From Saccoglossus kowalevskii (taxonomy: Eukaryota; Hemichordata; Enteropneusta; Harrimaniidae), in assembly GCF_000003605.2 (NCBI RefSeq), contig NW_003106606.1, forward strand, positions 1 to 27,317: a DNA stretch of 27,317 nucleotides. Reading direction: 5' to 3'. Under the pieces are notes generated by a model. The model saw only the letters and a program-made list of their open reading frames with translations, was not told the DNA's origin and made no database searches. The position numbers and the translations under genes were made by a program. Positions 19,286-27,317 of the stretch are shown here, piece after piece. How positions within the stretch are numbered: position 1 is the stretch's first letter; each line of letters opens with the position of its first letter.

Positions 19286-22200
19286 GTGAGTTAATTTTAT
19301 TCAAACTTCATTGATAACATCTGGAATGTACGTATACAAATGTATATTTCAGGAATGTTTGGTGTCGTTCTGTGGCGTCCAGTTTTGGACTACATGCAAG
19401 TCGCAGTTGTCGGACGAAGTTGCAAAGAGTGACATCCCCGACTGCTTCTGTCAGTGCATATACCAGTGTTAACAGATTATTCTGTACAAATTTGAGATAT
19501 AAGGTAAGTGAATATAAAAATTCATCGTAATAATATATGGTCTCATTCATTGACTTTCTTCTTTGATCACAAAACTAGATGTCCAGGATCGGGGAGGGGG
19601 GTGTTGGATGAAAAATGTGTCTTATTAACATAAATTAATAATTCATGAGAAATGATTTTTTTCTAAAACAGAACTAAAATACACTACGATACAGTGAATT
19701 CAGCAAAGGCACATACTTTTTAAATGATTTAAGATAATTTTTCCCTAAATATAAAGCAAGTAGTGATGGATTTTGTGCAACTTGTGTCATTTACTGCAGT
19801 TTTTAATATTTGTTTGTAAATAACTAAGTACTGTAAAATCATTTATTTTCACTATTTTGATGTTTAGAGCATATTCACTATCTTTTAATTTCACAAATTT
19901 GTCAAGGAAACAACAAGTTTTATTGTTATTTTACATGTTCACATAGATTTAATTTAGGGACGACGTCAAAAGATCGATGTCGGATAAGTTTTTTTTCAAA
20001 CCCCCCCCTACCCCCCCACTGAAACTTAATTGATAAATATTGGTCATGGCGTCAGACTACATTCACCATTAAATACAAATTGATAATCGGACAGTAGTAT
20101 TTCATAGCAGTTGGTTGTCGGGTGGGTGTAAAAAGATTTTACAAATGCACCTCATTTGACGCACAGATTTACGCTCGAACCAAACCATTTTTCTGTTGTT
20201 TTTTTTCCTTTTTTGGTTATTTCTGTCCATGATTGGATAGAAAAAAAAACGAACTACAAATACTCCAAGATCTTTTTGACTTCATTAAAAAATAAAATCG
20301 TCTTGTAGGATGGAAACTTTTTGAGGTCAAAAACCCCCACCCCCAAACTAAAGGATATAAGTTTTTTATCCGACATCGATCTTTTGACGTCGTTCCTTAG
20401 CGGATTCTACTTATCAGCTTATCTACTTATTAATGCATTTACAGTAAATTTTTATAACATGATTTTTCATGAGAGCAAGCATGCAGGTTTTATCTTTAAT
20501 ATGATTCATCAAAGTTACCTAATTAAAATCATCCTGTGAGTTTTTAAACATAATAAAGAGTTCTTGCTACTTAAGCTTTCTTCAATAAATCAATAATGAT
20601 AAGTACTTATTATTAGTTATTTTATACTTGCAGAGAGATAATAATGTCATACTAATAGGATGTCCTGGCTCAGGCAAGACAACTGTTGGCAAGATTCTAT
20701 CAACACACTTGGCAATGTCAGTACTTGATTTTGATAATGATATTTTAGAACCATATTGGGAAATGGCCGTAGGAGACAAGGTATGACTAATTTTAATTAT
20801 TTCAAACAACACTCGGGATAAATCTATCTATAAGATGAGGTATGTACGGGTGTCTCAGAAGCGTACACAGGGTACATAGAAGCCACAGCCCTGACGTGTG
20901 CATGATGATCTACATGTACGTTCTGAGGGCACACAAGACAATTTCTCAGTAAGATACACTAGTGACTTTTGGAACACCCATAAATAAATGTCAAATGACA
21001 ACTTAAATTTTGAATGTGGTCTTTAAATATTAAAATCCATGAACCAAATTCACCACATACAGCCTAGAACCAATTTCATCACACACAGCCTAGAACAGAA
21101 TTCAATACACACAGCCTAGAACAGAATTCAATACACACAGCCTAGAACCAAATTCATCAAATACAGCCTAGAACCGAATTGATCACATACAGCCTAGAAC
21201 CGAATTCATCAGTCACAGCTGAGAACCGAATTCATCACATATAGCCTAGAACCGAATTCGTCAAACACAGCCTAGAACCAAATTCATCACACACAGCCTA
21301 AAATCAAATTCATCACATACAGCCTGGAACTGAATTCATCACATATAGCCTAGAACCGAATTCATCACACACAGCCTAGAACCTAATTTATCACATATAG
21401 CCTAAAACCGAATTCGTCAAACACAGCCTAGAACCAAATTCATCACATACAGCCTAAAACCAAATTCATCACACACAGCCTAAAATCGAATTCATCACAT
21501 ACAGCCTGGAACTGAATTCATCACATATAGCCTAGAACCGAATTCATCACACACAGCCTAGAACCTAATTCATCACACACAGCCTAGAACCGAATTCATC
21601 ACACACAGCCTAGAACCTAATTCATCAAACACAGCCTAGAACCTAATTTATCACATATAGCCTAAAACCGAATTCGTCAAACACAGCCTAGAACCAAATT
21701 CATCACATACAGCCTAAAACCAAATTCATCACACACAGCCTAAAATCGAATTTATCACACACAGCCTAGAACCTAATTCATCACACACAGCCTAGAACCT
21801 AATTTATCACACACAGCCTAGAACCGAATTCATCACACACAGCCTAGAACCTAATTCATCACACACAGCCTAGAACCTAATTCATCACACACAGCCTAGA
21901 ACCTAATTCATCACACACAGCCTAGAACCTAATTCATCACACACAGCCTTGAACCGAATTCATCACACACAGCCTAGAACCGAATTCATCACACACAGCC
22001 TAGAACCTAATTCATCACACACAGCCTAGAACCTAATTCATCACACACAGCCTTGAACCTAATTCATCACACACAGCCTAGAACTGAATTCATCACACAC
22101 AGCCTAGAACCTAATTTATCACATGTAGCCTAGAACCGAATTCGTCAAACACAGCCTAGAACCAAATTCATCACATACAGCCTAAAACCAAATTCATCAC

Positions 22201-25200
22201 ACACAGCCTAAAATTGAATTCATCACATACAGCCTGGAACCGAATTCATCACATATAGCCTAGAACCTAATTCATCACACACAGCCTAGAACCTAATTCA
22301 TCACACACAGCCTAGAACCGAATTCATCACACACAGCCTAGAACCTAATTCATCACACACAGCCTAGAACCGAATTTATCACACACAGCCTAGAACCGAA
22401 TTTATCACACACAGCCTTGAACCTAATTTATCACACACAGCCTTGAACCTAATTCATCACACACAGCCTTGAACCGAATTCATCACACACAGCCTAGAAC
22501 CGAATTCATCACACACAGCCTAGAACCGAATTCATCACACACAGCCTAGAACCTAATTTATCACACACAGCCTAGAACCTAATTCATCACACACAGCCTT
22601 GAACCGAATTCATCACACACAGCCTAGAACTGAATTCATCACACACAGCCTAGAACCGAATTCATCACACACAGCGTAGAACCTAATTCATCACACACAG
22701 CCTAGGCTTTCATTTGCCCACTAATATATATGCTTACCATTTTATTATTAGCTTTCACAAGTTGGCGCAGACAAGTTTCTTCAACTTGAAGGTGATGTCT
22801 TGCTACAATTTCAACAACAGAACCATATTATTTCATTAAGTGGATCCAACCCTCTGCACCACACCGCCATGAAACATATTTCAAATTCAGGAATTGTAGT
22901 TTTCCTTGATGTGCATATTAATGATATAATAGCGAGGATGGCAGAAATGAAAGTGGATCGGATCGTCGGACAGGGAAAAGGGGTCCACATGGAAGATATA
23001 TTAAAGTATCGGTTGCAGTTTTATGAAAAGTGGTATGATCTACGTGTAATTTGTGCGAGAAAAGACAGCCCTGAAATTGTCGCTGAAAAAATCATGAAAG
23101 GATTGAAGCGTTATCACACTATGAGAAATCATATATCAACTCGGAGCAGTTCTAGTAAATCAGCGACTGTGAACACTGAAGAAGGTCATAAGAATTTTTT
23201 GCAGGTAGTCAGAGAAGGTTTAGCTAGCGATGGTGGACTTTACATTCCCCAGACCAACATCCCATATTTACATGCAGATCAGTGGAGTCGTTTGATTGGC
23301 TGCTCTTATCAGGAGAAAGCGTTGCGGATTTTAGAGCAGTGGATTCATCCGGAAGATGTTCATCCACAGAAACTGAGATCAATGATCGATAAGGGTTACA
23401 AAATGGATAATTTTAATTGTCAGAATGTCATTCCATTGGTTCATCTGCGGAATAATCAATATCTGTTAGAACTGTTTCATGGACCGACTGCATCTTTCAA
23501 AGATGCAGCCCTGCAACTCATGCCACAGTTTTTCACAGAAGCTGTTAAGCGGTGTGATAATAACGCAAGGTAGGAGCACTCATCAGTCTGTAATTTAGTT
23601 GAAAGATTGATAGAGGTGCGAGACTTGTTCCTTTTTTCACTGCAGTTTTTTGTTACTCATTATTTTCTTAGGTATTTAGTACTGGTGGCAACATCCGGTG
23701 ATACTGGTAGCGCTGTCTTGGATGGTTTCAGCAAGTACTCCGGTAAATAAATGTTAAGTCTGGTACAGATTCCAGATGGAAGACTAATGAACTGACATTG
23801 TGACCTGCCTTTAAAATCAAATAATTTTTGCAGTTTGTGTTTCAATGTTGCAACTTTGTGGTTTGTAATTACTTCTTCAGTGGTTGTCTTCTATATGGCC
23901 TTCTGTTGTTGTACTTTGACCATGGAGGACACAGTTTTAATGCTATGAGGTTATTACGAGGATACCGAAAAGTACACACGATGACAGTACAGTGACAGTA
24001 TCAATCGACATGCAGCGAAGGTTGATGCGACGACGTACACTCTGAGTGAATACTTTGCAATATCCTCGTAATAACATTATTATTATACATCTTTTCCTCC
24101 AATGATACATCATGGGAATGTCGAAATCCAAAAAGTTTAGAACAGAATCAGCAAACTTCTTTTGTGTGGAGTCCGGTCAAACCCTGGTGGCAGCCATGTT
24201 TGTTTTTATTATTAGAGGATGCTTACGCGAGTAATCATTCCAATTCGCATTTCCTAATATGGTAGGATGAAAATACCCTGTAAAATACCGCAAAATTACG
24301 GCACGCTGTAACTTATGGCGTTACGGTGACAGATGTATAATAATAGTATGTAATATAATGTAACAACTGTTAATGTAATTTTGACATTCATAGAATCATT
24401 CCAAATCAATCTTTGTCACTATTCACAAAATAAAACCCATCTAATTTTTTCCGCATTTTTATCAAAAATGGGAGGGGGCTTGATGAAATTATTATTACAC
24501 TGCAAATAATTTCGTGAAAAATATAAATACAAAATAATAGTATGAAATAATTGTTTGGAGATAAACTCCCTAAAAAAGTTTTGATGTTAAAAGATTATTA
24601 TCTTATAAAAAAAATGAGTAGTTATCAGAATTATAATAATTCTCGACAGTCGTAAGAACCCATCGTATAATTACATCCAAATTTCACCATATGAAATCAA
24701 ATAGAAGTTTGAGATATTATAAGAACTTTGCACTATAATAATAATAATAATAATAATATGTTTTATTGCACAATAATGAAATAACGAATCAAAATTTTCA
24801 TGTGTTTTGTGCAAATATTTTTATCTGAATTTTGTGGACAACAGCATCAAATCAAATCATATTATGATCTTTGAGGAAATCTGATCATTTAAAGGTTTAA
24901 TATCTCAAACCCCCCAATTGCAACCATCTCCATAGAAGGGGTTTAATGATTAACTATATAAAACAATAATTTTATTGAGAGAATATAATTAACATAACAT
25001 GCTAGCTAAAAATGGGAAAATGTTTTACAGTAACTACAAATCAAATATTTGATTTACAATTCAGGTGACTCTGGCACTTTAGTGATGGTGCTATTTCCTG
25101 AAAATGGCGTTAGTTTAGTACAGAAAACACAGATGAGAGCTACACTCGGTGATAATGTACATGTTGTTGGTAAGTTAATTCACTCATACAGCCAATCTGC

Positions 25201-27096
25201 ATTGTCTTAAAGGGCCTTAACAAATCTAGTACACTAACCAACACTTCAGATTGATTGACAAGTCTGTTATGTGTAGATTTTTTAAAGTTTCATGATCATA
25301 GACAGGCATTTAGTCTACATTAAACAATAACGATTTTACAAAACTGAAAAGAATGATTTGTATAATTTTTAAAGCAAATAGTAAACAACATCATCACATG
25401 TAGTGTTGAAAATCTCCCAAAATGAAAGTGATTCAAATAAACTGACATTGGCAATATTGGAAAAAGTTGACCAGGCTGAGTACTGTAAAATTGGTATTAG
25501 AAGCTGCAGCTTCTATTAAAATAGTACAATACAACAGAAGGGATACGGCTTCTATTAGAGCACCTACACATATGAGAAATGGTGAATTTTTGGTTCTCAA
25601 TTGTTCAAAAAGAATGGGTGCGGCTTCTTTCAGGGATGCGGCTTTTAATGCAGATTTTACGGTACTTACTCTAAATGTACAAGTCCACCATTTCAAATGA
25701 TTTTGCTAAGCTAAGGCTTGCTTATTTTGGTACCATATTAAATAAAGTAGTTTGAAATTATTTACAATTATAACATTCCTTGTAAGTTGTCAAAATAAAA
25801 AGAATATTACATTCGTGTGTGACCCCTATGTGACTCCATGCCTTTATAAAAATCCTACGTGCAGTGTGCAACCAATGAACCAATAAAGAGAGATTGTTAG
25901 GACAAGTAGTTGTAGTCACTTCCATGTTTGTGAAAGCTTGTGATGTTACTGATGAATATTATTATCTGCAGTGTCATCCACTTAGAAAATTTACATATAA
26001 ACATAAATGTAAAAAGTTTAATGTATTGCATAAAAACAAAGTTTATGATATTAAAATGAATGAACTAATGAACGTAAAAAAAAAAACTATTGACTCAAGA
26101 AATAGGAGAGGAGATGGATGCATTGAATTGATGGAAGAAATACAGAATATCTGCAGTACCGTTTTGTATTCATTGCTACATTGATTTATTTTTAATTTAT
26201 GCATAATTTTGTTCACAGGAATTAAAGGTGATTTTGATTTCTGCCAGACATCTATTAAGAGTATTTTTAACAACATTGAATTGTGCAATCAACTGTTAGA
26301 CCAGTACAACATAAAACTGAGTGCTGCTAACTCCATCAACTGGGGAAGGCTCCTTCCACAGGTAATGTCAAATGTAATAAGTTAACTGATAGACAAATAA
26401 TGGTCAAGATAAAAGTGCATTGACCAAAACATCTGAAAAGCAAGTTTTTATGAAAATCATATTAAAATAAACCCCAAAAAATTAAATACATAGTCTGTAA
26501 ATATAATATGTAATTAGTATGTGGTAGTAAGTTTAATCTTCCTTATATAATGGTGCAATTTTTTAGTTATGTGTGTTCTCACAATCTTATGTTCTGCTTA
26601 TACTTTTACCAGTTTCATATGGTAGCAAAGAAGAGCCATTGAAACTATGTAGATATTTTGAATAGTTACCTAGGACAATGACTACCAAATATATCATATT
26701 TATCAGGCAACTATTAAAAATAGATTGACATTTTGGGCAATAGCCCTTTCTTCAGTAGCAAATGAAAAGAAGAAGGGCCATGAAGAGCCTAATATGTTCA
26801 GCTGTTTTGGATAGTTACATAGGACAACACTGAATGAAACCAAATAAAAATTTTAGATATGGTGGGAACTTTGCACTATAATAACCGAATTATATTACCG
26901 AATATAGTCTACTAAATATCATATTTATCAGGCTTAGCAGCTACTATATATTTTCTACTCTATTGTTTAGGTAGTATATCATGCTTCTGCTTATCTGAAT
27001 CTTGTTAATGATGACATCATCAAAATGAGTGATCCCATAGATCTGTGTATTCCTACTGGTAACTTCGGTAACATGTTAGCTGCTGTTTATGCAAAG
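19272..27096 (+). CDS. THNSL1: Threonine synthase-like 1 (THNSL1), 5' part; continues past window
   Basis: Eight coding exons (19272-19285, 19353-19503, 20634-20780, 22752-23569, 23672-23742, 25065-25169, 26219-26361, 26971-27096) join in frame for 525 residues. Residues 1-55 are Arg/Ser-rich like a mitochondrial presequence. Residues 56-about 220 form a shikimate-kinase-like P-loop domain (Walker A GCPGSGKT at 64-71, DFDND at 87-91). From about 225 is the PLP-dependent threonine-synthase fold: ASDGGLYIP, LFHGPTASFKD with the PLP lysine near residue 354, SGDTGSAV, PENGVS, NSINWGR and GNFGN. Human THNSL1 has the same order and is about 740 residues, so about 200 C-terminal residues lie beyond the window. 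Its physiological substrate is not established. Human THNSL1 is, as I recall, encoded in one coding exon; here it is split. Confidence 0.93.
19353..19503 (+). CDS. THNSL1: THNSL1 coding exon 2 (presequence)
   Basis: Acceptor TATATTTCAG, donor AAG|GTAAGTG. Encodes NVWCRSVASSFGLHASRSCR and a Ser/Thr/Arg-rich continuation ending NRLFCTNLRYK, which joins in phase 0 to RDNNVILIG of exon 3. There is no in-frame ATG inside and an in-frame stop lies just upstream, so an earlier exon must supply the start. Confidence 0.65.
19829..19900 (+). mobile_element. Possible fragment of the palindromic MITE family
   Basis: TACTGTAAAATCATTTATTTTCACTATTTT resembles the terminal arm of the 1228 and 8452 elements. 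No opposite arm is found, so this is a truncated copy or chance similarity. Confidence 0.3.
19957..20396. mobile_element. 440-bp MITE with 31-bp TIRs and TTA duplication (Harbinger-like)
   Basis: The left end GGGACGACGTCAAAAGATCG-ATGTCGGATAA (19957-19987) and the reverse complement of the right end (ending 20396) differ at one base. Both sides are flanked by TTA (19954-19956 and 20397-20399). A 3-bp TWA target duplication with GG-starting TIRs is characteristic of PIF/Harbinger elements, so that superfamily is inferred. Subterminal C-rich tracts (ACCCCC) occur at both ends. No transposase is encoded. It sits in THNSL1 intron 2. Confidence 0.88.
20634..20780 (+). CDS. THNSL1: THNSL1 coding exon 3 (P-loop)
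   Basis: Acceptor TACTTGCAG, donor AAG|GTATGA, 49 codons, phase 0 on both sides. Carries VILIGCPGSGKTTVGKIL (Walker A) and SVLDFDNDILEPYWEM, which corresponds to the shikimate-kinase D-x-D region and to human VIDVDDDILEKTW. Confidence 0.92.
21041..22704 (+). repeat. 26-bp intronic minisatellite, exactly 64 units without indels
   Basis: Consensus GAACCGAATTCATCACACAC-AGCCTA. The span of 1664 bp equals 64 x 26. The marker variant GAATTCGTCAAACACAG occurs with its first G at 21254, 21410, 21670 and 22138, separated by 156, 260 and 468 bp, all multiples of 26, so the register is kept throughout. The main polymorphism is the base before AATTC (G, T or A); GAATTC creates many EcoRI sites. Blocks of five or six variant units recur, showing higher-order duplication. 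It lies in THNSL1 intron 3 and ends 47 bp before exon 4. Confidence 0.97.
22752..23569 (+). CDS. THNSL1: THNSL1 coding exon 4 (rest of kinase-like domain and start of synthase domain)
   Basis: Acceptor TTATTATTAG, donor AG|GTAGGA; 272 codons plus two bases. It opens LSQVGADKFLQLEGDVLLQF, then ISLSGSNPLHH, GIVVFLDVHINDIIARM, DRIVGQGKG and YEKWYDLRV, all with clear human THNSL1 counterparts. Then come HISTR, the linker, EGLASDGGLYIP and ELFHGPTASFKDAALQLMP. The PLP-binding lysine codon is 23499-23501. The kinase-like part has the P-loop in exon 3 but LSGSNP where shikimate kinases have a glycine-rich substrate loop. Confidence 0.96.
23672..23742 (+). CDS. THNSL1: THNSL1 coding exon 5
   Basis: Acceptor TTTTCTTAG, donor CCG|GTAAAT. 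Encodes YLVLVATSGDTGSAVLDGFS. SGDTGSA is the conserved threonine-synthase segment in the fold near the PLP cofactor. Confidence 0.92.
23950..24075. mobile_element. 126-bp palindromic element
   Basis: GTTATTACGAGGATA (23950-23964) and TATCCTCGTAATAAC (24061-24075) are perfect 15-bp inverted repeats. The interior is more CpG-rich than the flanks (GCGACGACGTAC). It lies in THNSL1 intron 5. No clear target duplication was identified. Confidence 0.75.
24736..24758 (+). repeat. (TAA)n microsatellite
   Basis: About seven or eight TAA units directly after AACTTTGCACTA; the same preceding word occurs at 26868-26880 without the expansion. Confidence 0.9.
25065..25169 (+). CDS. THNSL1: THNSL1 coding exon 6
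   Basis: Acceptor CAATTCAG, donor G|GTAAGT. Encodes DSGTLVMVLFPENGVSLVQK and TQMRATLGDNVHVV. PENGVS followed by QK is the threonine-synthase family signature (human PENGVSDFQKAQ). Confidence 0.93.
25479..25667. mobile_element. 189-bp TIR element with GCGGCTTCT repeats
   Basis: AGTACTGTAAAAT (from 25479) and ATTTTACGGTACT (to about 25666) are inverted with one mismatch. Inside, 'gatacggcttctattagag', 'ggtgcggcttctttcagg' and 'gatgcggcttttaatg' form degenerate tandem units. The quasi-palindrome explains the long open frames on both strands here, which are not genes. Confidence 0.65.
26219..26361 (+). CDS. THNSL1: THNSL1 coding exon 7
   Basis: Acceptor TGTTCACAG, donor CAG|GTAATG. Encodes IKGDFDFCQTSIKSIFNNIE and LSAANSINWGRLLPQ. 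DFDFCQ and NSINWGRLLPQ match human THNSL1 nearly residue for residue. Confidence 0.95.
26362..26970 (+). other. THNSL1 intron 7 with short dispersed motifs
   Basis: Non-coding. It contains GGCAATAGCCCTTTCTTCAG (26735-26754), a word I associate with retroelement ends in aquatic animals (weak recall), and AACTTTGCACTATAATA (26868-26884), which also occurs at 24724-24740. Confidence 0.4.
26971..27096 (+). CDS. THNSL1: THNSL1 coding exon 8 (last in window)
   Basis: Acceptor TATTGTTTAG, donor AAG|GTAAGA, 42 codons, phase 0. Encodes VVYHASAYLNLVNDD and DLCIPTGNFGNMLAAVYAK. The PTGNFGN loop binds the PLP phosphate in this family. The next exon is beyond the window. Confidence 0.95.
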
Positions 27097-27317
27097 GTAA
27101 GAAAACAATTAAGTTAAAAGTGAGTTGAGATATGTACCTGATAAGTGTTTACAACTTTTCGAGTTGTGTCTCCATTAGTCATAGTCTGAAATGGGGACTT
27201 ATGTTTTGGGTTTAGTGTGTCTGTTTGTGCGTCTGTCAGACATAATTTTTCTGCCAATTTTATTTAAACTAAATATGAACAACATGATGATGTTTTGTTG
27301 TGTAATTTGATTCAAAA
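27097..27317 (+). other. Start of THNSL1 intron 8
   Basis: Intronic sequence running off the right edge. Nothing further was recognised. Confidence 0.7.

Noticed and set aside
20321-20539. Plus-strand frame of 72 codons
   Set aside because: Starts inside the right end of the Harbinger-like MITE and runs into the intron; no homology recognised.
21041-22704. CRISPR-like array or other repeat-spacer system
   Set aside because: Units are head-to-tail with no unique spacers, the context is a eukaryotic intron, and there are no cas genes.
21041-22704. C/D snoRNA cluster suggested by GTGATGA (C-box-like) on the minus strand of each 26-bp unit
   Set aside because: No D box, unit far too short for a snoRNA, and the motif would be antisense to the host gene.
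25433-25700. Overlapping open frames on both strands
   Set aside because: Explained by the quasi-palindromic element at 25479-25667.
1-27317. Operon, prophage or bacterial gene cluster
   Set aside because: All recognisable genes are eukaryotic with GT-AG introns; no bacterial gene density, ribosome binding sites or phage proteins.
1-27317. tRNA or rRNA genes
   Set aside because: No cloverleaf with A and B boxes and no rRNA signature was seen on reading either strand; a tRNAscan run would settle it.

Overview
The window is animal (metazoan) nuclear DNA. It is AT-rich and intron-rich, with GT-AG splice sites, and carries parts of three conserved eukaryotic genes in a dense background of tandem repeats and non-autonomous transposons. 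The coding sequence looks like an invertebrate, and the repeat types suggest a marine one (mollusc, hemichordate, echinoderm or amphioxus grade). I cannot place it more precisely from sequence alone.

Layout. (1) 1-3573, plus strand: the last intron, terminal coding exon and poly(A) signal of a periphilin-1 (PPHLN1) gene. The intron holds a 1.56-kb TIR element built from a degenerate tandem array, with a palindromic MITE nested inside it, and a separate 56-bp minisatellite. (2) 3574-9374: intergenic, no gene recognised. It holds a pentanucleotide array, a diverged foldback, a nearly perfect 458-bp tandem duplication, a 35-bp triplicate and a second copy of the palindromic MITE. (3) 9375-about 15630, minus strand: a complete POLR1G gene (RNA polymerase I subunit RPA34; CD3EAP in vertebrates). 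I assembled seven coding exons (292 codons plus stop) whose junctions all keep frame. A non-coding first exon and a TATA promoter with a DR1 nuclear-receptor motif are proposed. Its introns hold a second TIR-element copy, a solo LTR with heat-shock elements, and a GGCC-palindrome repeat. (4) About 15700-19271: gene-poor interval between two divergent genes. (5) 19272-27096, plus strand: the first eight coding exons of THNSL1 (threonine synthase-like 1), a P-loop shikimate-kinase-like domain joined to a PLP-dependent threonine-synthase domain. The gene runs off the right edge. Its second-domain exons follow a 1664-bp intronic array of exactly 64 units of 26 bp.

The three genes are not an operon. 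PPHLN1 and POLR1G are convergent, and POLR1G and THNSL1 are divergent. Their known roles are unrelated: chromatin silencing (HUSH), rRNA transcription, and a mitochondrial or amino-acid-metabolism enzyme of uncertain substrate. The most unusual content is in the repeats: the 64 x 26-bp indel-free array, the LTR with HSEs upstream of its TATA box, and the families of TIR and foldback elements.
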